Below, piece after piece: positions 1 through 7,924 of a stretch of 64,000 bases of DNA. This DNA is from Algibacter luteus (GTDB lineage: Bacteria; Bacteroidota; Bacteroidia; Flavobacteriales; Flavobacteriaceae). The stretch's first letter is position 1, and every line of letters begins with the position of its first letter. The stretch is from contig NZ_FQYK01000001.1 in assembly GCF_900141715.1 (NCBI RefSeq), forward strand, positions 771,369 to 835,368. Reading direction: 5' to 3'. Under the pieces are notes generated by a model. The model searched no databases. It saw only the letters and a program-made list of their open reading frames with translations, and was not told where the DNA came from. Made by a program: the position numbers and the translations under genes.

Positions 1-262
1 AGAATGGCCTGCTTACAAAAAGTATTTTATGCATGGCACGAGTCATCATATGGGTTTAGACACCCATGACTATGGTATTTTAACCGAGCCTATGCAAGCT
101 AATATGGTGTTTACCGTGGAGCCTGGTATTTATATTCCTGATGAAGGCTTTGGTATTAGACTTGAAGATGATGTTGTAATCCAAAAATCAGGAGAACCAA
201 ATAATTTAATGAAGGATATCCCCATCGAAGTAGACGAGATTGAATCAATTATGAATGGCTAA
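1..262 (+). CDS. Xaa-Pro aminopeptidase (M24 family), C-terminal end
   Basis: The reading frame is open from the left edge, so only the last 86 or so codons are present. They contain the metal-site signature HGTSHHMGLDTHD followed by FTVEPGIYIP and GIRLEDDVV. In M24 aminopeptidase P enzymes these segments carry the His and Glu ligands of the dinuclear metal centre. The enzyme removes N-terminal residues that precede proline. An ATG at 29 lies inside the conserved core and is not the real start. The gene ends at a strong hairpin terminator and converges on the aspartate kinase gene. The family call is firm; a dipeptidase-type M24 enzyme is less likely because of the HGxSHxxGLDxHD pattern. Confidence 0.9.
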   Translation, partial: EWPAYKKYFMHGTSHHMGLDTHDYGILTEPMQANMVFTVEPGIYIPDEGFGIRLEDDVVIQKSGEPNNLMKDIPIEVDEIESIMNG

Positions 263-270
263 AAAAAATA

Positions 271-294
271 GAAGGGGTTTATATAAACCCCTTC
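271..294. terminator. Hairpin terminator between convergent genes
   Basis: This is a perfect 10-bp inverted repeat, GAAGGGGTTT / AAACCCCTTC, with a 4-nt ATAT loop. An A-run lies on the left (261-268). It sits between the stop of the aminopeptidase gene and the stop of the aspartate kinase gene and could serve both directions. The A-run reads as a U-run for the minus-strand transcript. Confidence 0.85.
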
Positions 295-319
295 TTGCTA
301 TAAACACTAATATTATAAT

Positions 320-1642
320 TTACAGAGTGACTAATTCAAATAAATAATTGTTTAGTTTTTGTAGCGTGTTAATTTTATGCTTTGTGTCGATTAATAAAGA
401 AATGTTATTATTACTTCCTCCATAAGAAATCATCCTGATTTTAACATCTTGTAAAATCTGGAACAATTTGTAAGTATCCTGATGGTTAACAACCGAATGC
501 CCCACAAGACAAACAATACTTTGGTTTTTGTCTACCTCAATAGTTGCTATTTTTTCAAGTTCAACTAAAATTTTATCTAGATTTCTGTCGTCATCAATCG
601 TTAATGAAACTGCAACCTCTGATGTGGTAATCATATCTATAGAGGTTTTATAAATTTCAAAAATTTCGAATACTTTTCTTAAGAAACCATGGGCTTGCAA
701 CATGCGCGCCGATTTAATTTTTATAGCGGTAATATTATCTTTTGCAGCAATAGCCTTAACCCCGTTAGTTGACGTTTCGTTTGAAATTAATGTACCGTAA
801 GCCTCCGGATTCATGGTGTTTTTTAAACGCACAGGTATATTATCTGCTCTTACAGGAGTAACCGTTTGTGGGTGTAATATTTTGGCGCCAAAATATGCTA
901 ACTCCGCAGCTTCTTCAAAAGAAAGGTTTGAAATAGCACTTGTGTTTTCAACATATCTTGGATCGTTATTATGCATTCCATCAATATCTGTCCAAATTTG
1001 AACCTCTTCAGCTTTAATTGCAGCACCAATAATAGTTGCTGTATAATCACTTCCACCGCGTTGAAGGTTAGAAATATGCCCTTCGTCATCTAAACAAATA
1101 AAACCTTGTGTGATATAAATTTCTGAATCTTCAGCGTTATCAAAAACTGTTTTAAAATTTGATTTTATATAGTCTAAATCTGGTTCTTTAAAACCATCAA
1201 TACGCATAAAATCTAGAGCAGGCAGTAATGCAGATTTTACACCTTCTTGCTTTAAATAACTATTAAACATATAAGTTGAAAGTAATTCTCCTTGCGCTAA
1301 AATTCTATTTTCTAGAGTTTCGGTATATGCCTCATTAGTGCTATTAACCAATAATTCAAAAACACCAGATACATAACTTTTAACGCTGGTATTTAAAGCA
1401 TGATCAGATAATAAATTATCAATCGTAACAAAATATTTTTCATGCAGCACGTTAATTTTATCAATGGCAGCATTAGGCTGACCAGATTTAATATCTTGAG
1501 CTATGGCAACCAATTGATTCGTAGTTCCAGACATGGCTGAAAGCACCACTATTTTTTTCTGCTGGTCGTTAATGATTTGTTTAACATTAAACATGCTTTC
1601 AACAGACCCAACAGATGTACCACCAAACTTTAATACTTTCAT
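320..1642 (-). CDS. lysC: Aspartate kinase (monofunctional, lysine-sensitive type)
   Basis: It phosphorylates L-aspartate, the first step toward lysine, threonine, methionine and diaminopimelate. The 440-residue protein starts with KFGGTSVGS (residues 5-13), the nucleotide-binding signature. It also has RGGSDYTAT (195-203), the WTDIDGMHNNDPR segment (217-229) and FGAKILHP (251-258). The C-terminal ACT region (about 297-440) contains MLQAHGFLRKVFEIF and the following TSEVAVS (340-346). This arrangement matches the lysine-binding ACT of E. coli LysC-type enzymes, so feedback inhibition by lysine is likely (inference). There is no homoserine dehydrogenase fusion. It is divergent from the ACT-like gene at 1806 across a 163-bp spacer. 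Confidence 0.95.
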   Translation of the reverse strand: MKVLKFGGTSVGSVESMFNVKQIINDQQKKIVVLSAMSGTTNQLVAIAQDIKSGQPNAAIDKINVLHEKYFVTIDNLLSDHALNTSVKSYVSGVFELLVNSTNEAYTETLENRILAQGELLSTYMFNSYLKQEGVKSALLPALDFMRIDGFKEPDLDYIKSNFKTVFDNAEDSEIYITQGFICLDDEGHISNLQRGGSDYTATIIGAAIKAEEVQIWTDIDGMHNNDPRYVENTSAISNLSFEEAAELAYFGAKILHPQTVTPVRADNIPVRLKNTMNPEAYGTLISNETSTNGVKAIAAKDNITAIKIKSARMLQAHGFLRKVFEIFEIYKTSIDMITTSEVAVSLTIDDDRNLDKILVELEKIATIEVDKNQSIVCLVGHSVVNHQDTYKLFQILQDVKIRMISYGGSNNNISLLIDTKHKINTLQKLNNYLFELVTL

Positions 1643-1805
1643 TTAAAAACCTATTTATTTCGTTCGCTTTTATTAAAAAATGCGTTCTATTTTGTTTATT
1701 TTCTGCTACAAAACTATAACTCATTTAGTTAACAACGATGTTTTTTAAAAAAAAGAGTTATTTTTACACAAATTGTTAAATAGTTAACACTTAATAATCA
1801 GGCAA

Positions 1806-2462
1806 ATGAAAACGGTTTCCAATTGTGTAGAAGACATTTTAATCTCGCAACCTTATCTAGAAGAAGCCTTATCTAGAAATATTATTAATTTTAGTGCACT
1901 CGCCATAGAACTTGTAGAACCCATTAGCGATATGCTCAAGAAGGAGGTCAAACCAGGAGCTATAATGATGGCCTTGAGGCGCTATAACCCTCCAGCAACT
2001 TTAGGGAACTCAATTAAGATGAAGCGTGTTATACAAAATCTTGGAGACATCACCGTGCGCTCTAATCTTACCGATTTTACAGTAAAAAACTCTGCAACAT
2101 TAATTGATAATCACGCTAAAATTTTAGAACGCATAAATAAAGAAGATAAACTTTTTTATGCATTTACACGAGGAATTCACGAGAGTAACATTGTAGTTTC
2201 TAATAGTTTGAACGATTTTGTAAAACAGCATCTAAAAAACGAAACTTTCATTGCCGTACAAGAAAATTTATCTGCAATTAGCATTAATCTTCCGCAAGAC
2301 AACTCTAAAATAGCAGGATTATATTATCACTTCTTTAAACGATTAGCTTGGGAAGGCATTGTTTTATACGAAGTATTATCAACCACCAACGAGTTTACCA
2401 TTTTAGTTGAAGATGAATTTGTTGATAAAGCTTTTACTGCCATTAAAAAGGTTAAATCTTAG
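1806..2462 (+). CDS. Uncharacterised ACT-like protein, divergent from aspartate kinase
   Basis: The 218-residue protein has no signal peptide. The first 60 residues look alpha-helical and could form a small DNA-binding or dimerisation domain (VEDILISQPYLEEALSRNI, then KPGAIMMALRRY). The last 70 residues (about 148-216) read as a beta-alpha-beta ACT-like fold: AISINLPQ, a helix through YYHFFKRLAWEGI, then EFTILVEDEFVDKAFTAI. This resembles the ACT tail of aspartate kinases, but no kinase domain is present. Its position opposite lysC suggests a regulatory or amino-acid-sensing role; this is inference. I do not recognise a named family with certainty. Confidence 0.7.
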   Translation: MKTVSNCVEDILISQPYLEEALSRNIINFSALAIELVEPISDMLKKEVKPGAIMMALRRYNPPATLGNSIKMKRVIQNLGDITVRSNLTDFTVKNSATLIDNHAKILERINKEDKLFYAFTRGIHESNIVVSNSLNDFVKQHLKNETFIAVQENLSAISINLPQDNSKIAGLYYHFFKRLAWEGIVLYEVLSTTNEFTILVEDEFVDKAFTAIKKVKS

Positions 2463-2481
2463 TTTATTTAAATGCATAATT

Positions 2482-2489
2482 TATCTTTG
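2482..2489 (+). promoter_or_regulatory. Candidate -7 box (TATCTTTG) of the hydrolase gene
   Basis: TATCTTTG matches the Bacteroidota -7 consensus TAnnTTTG and ends 11 nt before the ATG at 2501, so the leader would be only about 7 nt. No clear TTG -33 element is visible at the usual spacing, which lowers confidence. Confidence 0.45.
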
Positions 2490-2500
2490 CTAAAGATAAA

Positions 2501-3283
2501 ATGAACAAGTATTTAACCCACAAAGGCATTAGCGTTTTTTACACAGACCATGGTAGTGGAAACGCTATAGTATTACTTCATGGTTTTTTGGAAAACGCAT
2601 CCATGTGGGAACCATTCATAAAATCACTTTCTAAAACAAACCGAGTTATTTGTATTGATTTATTGGGCCACGGTAAAACTGGATGTTTGGGTTATGTACA
2701 TTCCATTGAGCTCATGGCCGAAGCTGTTAATGCGGTTCTTAAACATTTAAAAATCAAACATTCATCTTTTATTGGTCATTCCATGGGTGGCTATGTTACG
2801 CTCGCTTTCGCGGAACAATACCCAGATGCAGTAAATGGATTATGTTTAATGAATTCTACGGCAGAAGATGATACCTTAGAAAAAAAAGCAAACAGAGACC
2901 GAGCTATTTTGGCCGTAAAACAAAATCATAAAACTTTTATTAGAATAGCAATTACCAACTTGTTCAGGCCAAAGAACAGAACTATATATGCTGAGAAAAT
3001 AAAAGGTGTTATTCAAGAAGCGCAACTAACGCCCTTGCAAGGTATTGTAGCTGCACTTGAGGGTATGAAAATTCGAAAAAACCGTACTGAACTTTTACGA
3101 AAACTACCTTGTAAAAAAATGCTAATTGTTGGAAAAAAAGATCCTGTTTTAGATTACAAAAGTTTAAAAGATCAAACAAAAACCTTAGATGTTGAATGGG
3201 TAGAATTTCCAGATGGACACATGAGTCATATTGAAAATAAAGATGAATTCTTACATCGTATCGTGCATTTCATCGAAAAATAA
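2501..3283 (+). CDS. Alpha/beta-fold hydrolase
   Basis: The 260-residue cytosolic protein has the full alpha/beta-hydrolase layout. HGFLENASMW (27-36) forms the oxyanion region and GHSMGGY (92-98) is the nucleophile elbow with Ser94. The likely acid is Asp214 in VGKKDPV and the likely catalytic His is His240 in DGHMSHIE. It resembles esterase and MenH/BioH-like members, but the sequence does not fix the substrate. No signal peptide or lipobox is present. It follows the ACT-like gene by 38 bp and precedes a Cys/His mini-protein gene on the same strand. The catalytic triad assignment is by motif position only. Confidence 0.88.
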   Translation: MNKYLTHKGISVFYTDHGSGNAIVLLHGFLENASMWEPFIKSLSKTNRVICIDLLGHGKTGCLGYVHSIELMAEAVNAVLKHLKIKHSSFIGHSMGGYVTLAFAEQYPDAVNGLCLMNSTAEDDTLEKKANRDRAILAVKQNHKTFIRIAITNLFRPKNRTIYAEKIKGVIQEAQLTPLQGIVAALEGMKIRKNRTELLRKLPCKKMLIVGKKDPVLDYKSLKDQTKTLDVEWVEFPDGHMSHIENKDEFLHRIVHFIEK

Positions 3284-3343
3284 TTGCTTTTTATCGAAAT
3301 ATCCAATTTTATTTTTAAATTTATGCACCGAATTTAGAGTAAC

Positions 3344-3610
3344 ATGAAAAAACCTACTAACAATCCAAAATTTATTCCGAGCATTTATTGCCGTTTTTTT
3401 GGGCATAATTATCAGATTACTAGAAAGGTGACTAATCATGTAAAAGAATACAATTGTAAGCATTGTAAAAATGAGGTAACTACCAATAGCAATGGTAAAC
3501 TTACAAAGCTTACGCCCATGTTTAAAGAAATAAATAGCATTTTAGAGCAGATACATACTACGAAAACTGATCGTTTAAAGAAAAAATCTTTCGTTTCGTC
3601 GATTTATTAA
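3344..3610 (+). CDS. Cys/His mini-protein, first paralogue (FGH-x-Y, CxxC)
   Basis: This 88-residue protein contains CRFFGHNYQ, then VKEYNCKHCKNE, then the conserved tail NGKLTKLTPMFKEIN. The single Cys near the FGH, together with the CxxC pair, suggests a small zinc-ribbon-like metal site (Cys, His, Cys, Cys). It is clearly paralogous to the proteins encoded at 3685 and 9851. Similar short proteins occur in flavobacteria and in DUF1660-like phage families, but I know of no function. The C-terminus is basic (KTDRLKKK). A 14-base box located 77 nt upstream of its ATG recurs at the same distance before the 9851 gene. Confidence 0.8.
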   Translation: MKKPTNNPKFIPSIYCRFFGHNYQITRKVTNHVKEYNCKHCKNEVTTNSNGKLTKLTPMFKEINSILEQIHTTKTDRLKKKSFVSSIY

Positions 3611-3684
3611 CTACTTATGAACATAATAAGTTGGTTTTTAATACTTTTAGCTTTCTCTCTAAAACAAATTAATATGATTAGCAC

Positions 3685-3942
3685 ATGAAAAACATTCATT
3701 GTATGGTGTTTGGACATGATTACAAAGTAACTCGAAATGTTACATATCATGTAAAAGAATACACTTGTAAAAACTGTAAAAAGGAACTAACTACTAGCAG
3801 CAACGGTAACTTAGTAGAATTGACTCCAAAATTTAAAGAAATTAACGACGTTTTAGAACGCATTCACCACAAACGCATTCTTAGAATAAGTAAAAAGCAA
3901 AATAAAAACACGCCTAAAGAACCAAGGTTACTTATTGCTTAA
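3685..3942 (+). CDS. Cys/His mini-protein, second paralogue
   Basis: The 85-residue protein parallels its upstream neighbour along its length: CMVFGHDYKVTRNVTYHVKE, then CKNCKKELTT, then NGNLVELTPKFKEIND. This is a tandem duplication. The putative metal ligands (Cys6, His11, and the CxxC pair) are all kept. The C-terminus is lysine- and arginine-rich, consistent with nucleic-acid contact or simple cytosolic solubility. Its TAA stop shares the tetranucleotide TTAA (3939-3942) with the opposing thiL stop, so the two genes converge with a 3-bp overlap. Function unknown. Confidence 0.8.
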   Translation: MKNIHCMVFGHDYKVTRNVTYHVKEYTCKNCKKELTTSSNGNLVELTPKFKEINDVLERIHHKRILRISKKQNKNTPKEPRLLIA

Positions 3943-4985
3943 TCGTTAAAATTTTTCCAACCTTGTGCCTTTATCGGAATGCGTGTATCTGCACGTGTTA
4001 CTAAATGTACGCCCTCCTTTTCTTCTTTAACATAGCCAATAACAGATAAATTAGGATTTGCTTTTATTTTTGGATAATCATCTTGCGAAATAGTAAAAAG
4101 CAATTCATAGTCCTCACCCCCATTTAATGCCACAGTAGTACTGTCTATATTAAACTCCTCACAAGTAGAAATTACTTGAGGATCTAACGGTATTTTTTCT
4201 TCATATAAATCGCAACCCACTTTACTCTGTTTACATATATGTATTATTTCAGAAGACAAACCATCACTTACATCAATCATAGATGAAGGTTTAACTCCTA
4301 AATCTTTAAACAACTTTATAATATCTTTTCTTGCTTCTGGTTTTAACTGCCTCTCAATGATATAACTATAAGGCTCTAAGTCTGGTTGGTTATTCGGATT
4401 TACTTTATAAACTTCTTTTTCGCGTTCTAATATTTGAAGCCCCATATAAGCTGCACCAAAATCTCCGGTTACTACTAATAAATCGTTTGGTTTGGCTCCA
4501 CTTCTGTAAACGACATCATCGGTTTCAACCTCACCAATTGCCGTAACTGAAATTAATAAACCTTTGGTAGAAGATGTGGTATCACCTCCAACAACATCAA
4601 TATCATAAATATTTGCAGCTGTCTCAATACCAGCATATAAATCTTCCAAGGCTTCCAATGAAAACCTATTTGAAACCGCAATAGAAACTGTAATTTGTGT
4701 TGCTTTAGCATTCATTGCATAAACATCAGACAGATTTACAATTACTGCTTTATATCCTAAATGCTTCAAGGGCATATAACTCAAATCAAAATGCACACCT
4801 TCTACCAACAAATCGGTTGTTACTACAATCTTTTTGTTTTCAAAATTTAAAACCGCAGCATCGTCGCCAATACTTTTTACAGTCGACTTCTGTTTTACTT
4901 TAAAATTTTTAGTTAAATGATCAATTAATCCAAATTCGCCTAAATCACTTAGCTTTGTTCTCTGTTGATTTTTATCTTCTATCAT
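3939..4985 (-). CDS. thiL: Thiamine-monophosphate kinase
   Basis: ThiL makes thiamine diphosphate from thiamine monophosphate using ATP. The 348-residue protein has the PurM/AIR-synthase-like layout: GDDAAVLN near residue 41, DLLVEGVHFDL, the metal- and phosphate-binding GGDTTSSTKG, SMIDVSDGLSSEI, and NGGEDYELLFT in the C-terminal half. Its length agrees with the family (about 320-350). A -7-like box lies directly upstream of the ATG, so the mRNA may be leaderless or nearly so. It is monocistronic here, divergent from the surface-protein cluster at 5069. Confidence 0.95.
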   Translation of the reverse strand: MIEDKNQQRTKLSDLGEFGLIDHLTKNFKVKQKSTVKSIGDDAAVLNFENKKIVVTTDLLVEGVHFDLSYMPLKHLGYKAVIVNLSDVYAMNAKATQITVSIAVSNRFSLEALEDLYAGIETAANIYDIDVVGGDTTSSTKGLLISVTAIGEVETDDVVYRSGAKPNDLLVVTGDFGAAYMGLQILEREKEVYKVNPNNQPDLEPYSYIIERQLKPEARKDIIKLFKDLGVKPSSMIDVSDGLSSEIIHICKQSKVGCDLYEEKIPLDPQVISTCEEFNIDSTTVALNGGEDYELLFTISQDDYPKIKANPNLSVIGYVKEEKEGVHLVTRADTRIPIKAQGWKNFND

Positions 4986-4989
4986 TTGG

Positions 4990-4997
4990 CAAAAATA
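4990..4997 (-). promoter_or_regulatory. Candidate -7 box of thiL (TATTTTTG)
   Basis: Read on the minus strand this is TATTTTTG, a TAnnTTTG match ending only 4 nt before the thiL ATG at 4985. If used, transcription would begin at or next to the start codon. No TTG is seen at the expected -33 distance. Confidence 0.4.
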
Positions 4998-5068
4998 AGA
5001 AGCTATTTTTGTTTTTACTATCTTTATACTAAAACTAAATCTATTTAGTTATAATTTCAAAATTTACT

Positions 5069-6556
5069 ATGAAAATTTTACGCCCTATTTATAGCATCTG
5101 CTTCATTTGCTTTCTGTTTTTTATTGTTCAATCTTGCGACGACGAACCCGTAGAACTGCCCACTATTGTTGATACAGACAATGATGGCATTGAAGATAGC
5201 ATAGACAATTGCCCGTTAATTGCCAACCCTAATCAAGAAGACGACGACGACAATGGCGTTGGAAATACATGCGATGATAATGACGATGATGATGACGGTG
5301 TTTTAGATGTAGATGACAATTGCCCGTTGGTAGCAAATCCAGATCAAGATGATGATGATAATGATGGTATTGGTAATTTATGTGATGATGATTATGTAGA
5401 TCCAAATACGCCTGTAGCAAAATGTGAAAACGGATTTGCAGATATTTACCCATGCAATGGCTATGATTTAATTGCAAACATATCCTTATCAACTTTTGGA
5501 GCATCAGCCGGAAATGATTGTTGGGGATGGACAGACCAAACTACAGGAAAAGAGTATGCGCTAATGGCAACAAGCCATAACACAGTGTTTATTGATATTA
5601 GTAACCCTTACCAGCCTGTATATTTAGGAAATTTACCTACTGCAACTACAACTAGCCCGTGGCGAGATGTAAAAGTATACAAAGATCATGCTTTTATTGT
5701 AGCAGACTGTAGTTTTGGCGACCCTACTTGTAATGACGATCACGGGATGCAAGTTTTCGATTTAACAAGATTAAGAAATGTAGCAAACCCACCTGAAACT
5801 TTTACAGTTGACACACATTTTACTGAATTTGGAAAAGCCCATAACATCGTCATTAACGAAGATAGTGGTTATGCGTATATAGTTGGCGCGAATAGAAGTT
5901 CCACTTACCTTGGGGGCCCGATCTTCATTAATATTTCAAACCCAAAAGCTCCAGTAGCAGAAGGTGGTTTTAAAGAAGGTGGCTATTCGCATGACGCACA
6001 AGTGGTAACCTATAATGGCCCTGATGCAGATTACACAGGCAAGGAAATTTTAATTGGAAGTAATGAAAACGAAGTGGTTATTGCAGATGTCTCTGATAAA
6101 GCGAATCCAGTAATTATATCAACTATCAGCTATAATAACGTATGGTATGCCCATCAAGGTTGGTTTACTGAAGACATGAAGTACTTTATTCTTGGAGATG
6201 AGTTAGATGAAATTAGAGTTGGCACCAACACACGAACCATCGTTTTTGATTTTACAGATTTAGATAATCCAGTATTTCATTTTGATTACCTCGGTCCAAC
6301 CGAAGCTATAGACCACAACGGATATGTTAAAAATAACACCTATTTCTATGCGAGTTATAGAGCAGGTGTTCGTATGCTAGATATTTCTCAAATAGGCAAT
6401 AGTTCTTTCACAGAAATTGGATACTTCGACACCTACCCGACTAATAATGCTACCGAGTTTAATGGGGCTTGGAATGTTTATCCGTATTTCTCAAGCGGGA
6501 ACATTATTATTAGCGATATCGATCGAGGCTTATTCATCATAAGAAAGAGTGATTAA
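5069..6556 (+). CDS. Choice-of-anchor B family surface lipoprotein with TSP3-like Ca-binding repeats
   Basis: A type II signal peptide ends at the lipobox VQSC (about residues 20-23), giving an outer-membrane lipoprotein. Residues about 33-108 hold Asp-rich thrombospondin type-3-like repeats (DTDNDGIEDSIDNCPL, DVDDNCPLVANPDQ), expected to bind calcium. The remainder (about 115-495) is a beta-propeller-like LVIVD region. Recurring units such as VFIDISNPYQPVYLGNL, IFINISNPKAPV and VVIADVSDKANPV are typical of the choice-of-anchor B family. The 12-bp gap to the next gene suggests an operon with the propeller lipoprotein, the MbnP-like gene and the MbnH-like gene. Function unknown beyond a surface role. 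Confidence 0.88.
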   Translation: MKILRPIYSICFICFLFFIVQSCDDEPVELPTIVDTDNDGIEDSIDNCPLIANPNQEDDDDNGVGNTCDDNDDDDDGVLDVDDNCPLVANPDQDDDDNDGIGNLCDDDYVDPNTPVAKCENGFADIYPCNGYDLIANISLSTFGASAGNDCWGWTDQTTGKEYALMATSHNTVFIDISNPYQPVYLGNLPTATTTSPWRDVKVYKDHAFIVADCSFGDPTCNDDHGMQVFDLTRLRNVANPPETFTVDTHFTEFGKAHNIVINEDSGYAYIVGANRSSTYLGGPIFINISNPKAPVAEGGFKEGGYSHDAQVVTYNGPDADYTGKEILIGSNENEVVIADVSDKANPVIISTISYNNVWYAHQGWFTEDMKYFILGDELDEIRVGTNTRTIVFDFTDLDNPVFHFDYLGPTEAIDHNGYVKNNTYFYASYRAGVRMLDISQIGNSSFTEIGYFDTYPTNNATEFNGAWNVYPYFSSGNIIISDIDRGLFIIRKSD

Positions 6557-6568
6557 CGCCATCCCAAA

Positions 6569-7924
6569 ATGTATATCTATTTAAAGAAGCACATATTCGC
6601 CCTAAAAGTTGTTTCGTTATGCTTCTTCTTTTTAAACTGTTCAAAAAAAGACGATAATCAAAATAACATCCCAAAATCTGTCGAAATAGATTTTGTCAAA
6701 ACTGTTGGTGGCACTCAAAATGAAAGCGGTCAAGCGGTTATAAACACTCGAGATGGTGGCTATGCTATTTTAGGTTATGCGCAAAGTATGGATGGAGATT
6801 TGAACAATAAAACCAATACTTCTTTTGATTATTGGGTTCTAAAATTCGACCAAAACGATGCGTTGCAATGGCAAAAAACCTATGGTGGAAGTGATGATGA
6901 CAGAGGAAACAATATTATCCAAACTACAGATGGCGGTTACGCTATTATTGGTTTTAGTAAAAGTATGGACGGCGATATTTCTGAAAATAATGGCGCTCAA
7001 GATTTTTGGGTTTCAAGGATAGATACTAGCGGAAACATACTATGGCAAAAATCATTTGGGTATCTAGGAGCAGATATTGGATTATCCATAATTCAAAGTC
7101 ATGATGGTGGTTTTCTGCTTACCGGTGTTCTCGATGTTTCTGCCTCGAATGGCGAAGGAAATAGTAAATCATCATTTTATAAAAGACATGCAGGTGGCGA
7201 TTATTGGGTAATTAAAATAAACGCTTCTGGAGATTTACAATGGAGCAGATATTTTGGTGGCACCTTTACAGACACTCCGTATGATGCTATTCAAACCAGT
7301 GATAGTGGGTATATAATTATAGGGTCTTCTGATAGTGGCGACGTTGATATCAGTAATAACAAAGGTACCTATGATTTTTGGGTTTTGAAAATTTCAGAAA
7401 CTGGAGACCTACTTTGGGATAAGAATTTTGGAGGCTCTCAATCTGAAGAAGCGCGAAGCATTGTTAATACAAACGATGGAAATTTCATTATTGTTGGCGA
7501 TACTAGAAGTAACGATTTAGACGTTTCAATAAATGCTGGTGCTGCAGATTTGTGGGCCATAAAAATTTCTCCTATCGGTGACCTCATTTGGGAAAAAACC
7601 TTTGGTGGAAGTAGTTTCGATGTGGCTAGATCTATATCAAAAACTCAAGATGGTCATTTTATAATTTCTGGAAGTTCAAGAAGTCTCGATGGAGATTTGA
7701 CCAATAATAATGGGCAGAACGATGCCTGGGTAATTAAAATTGATACTAACGGAAAATTACTTTGGCAAAAATCGGTAGGTGGTTCAGAAATTGATTTTGC
7801 TTATGATGCTGTTGAACTCGAAAACCAAAGCATTATTGCTGTTGGAGATTCTAACAGTTCTAATTTTGATATTGAAGAAAACAAAGGGTTTTCAGACTTA
7901 CTGATTATAAAAATAGTAGAATGA
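6569..7924 (+). CDS. Seven-repeat beta-propeller-like lipoprotein
   Basis: The signal peptide ends at lipobox LNCS (about residue 24). The remainder consists of seven units of about 58 residues. Each begins W-x-K-x-F/Y-G-G-S, runs through a TxDGGYxIxG strand and a DGDxSxNNG turn, and closes with DxWVxKIDxxGDLLW. Seven blade-like repeats suggest a closed seven-bladed propeller, which is inference from repeat number. The third unit carries an insertion around SNGEGNSKSS. It has no enzymatic motif. Its stop overlaps the next ATG (ATGA, 7921-7924), so it is translationally coupled to the MbnP-like gene. Confidence 0.8.
   Translation: MYIYLKKHIFALKVVSLCFFFLNCSKKDDNQNNIPKSVEIDFVKTVGGTQNESGQAVINTRDGGYAILGYAQSMDGDLNNKTNTSFDYWVLKFDQNDALQWQKTYGGSDDDRGNNIIQTTDGGYAIIGFSKSMDGDISENNGAQDFWVSRIDTSGNILWQKSFGYLGADIGLSIIQSHDGGFLLTGVLDVSASNGEGNSKSSFYKRHAGGDYWVIKINASGDLQWSRYFGGTFTDTPYDAIQTSDSGYIIIGSSDSGDVDISNNKGTYDFWVLKISETGDLLWDKNFGGSQSEEARSIVNTNDGNFIIVGDTRSNDLDVSINAGAADLWAIKISPIGDLIWEKTFGGSSFDVARSISKTQDGHFIISGSSRSLDGDLTNNNGQNDAWVIKIDTNGKLLWQKSVGGSEIDFAYDAVELENQSIIAVGDSNSSNFDIEENKGFSDLLIIKIVE

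Noticed and set aside
5229..5504. Histidine-rich 91-codon frame on the minus strand
   Set aside because: It is the antisense shadow of the Asp-rich calcium repeats of the choice-of-anchor B gene, where GAT/GAC codons read as Ile/Val/His-rich codons in reverse.
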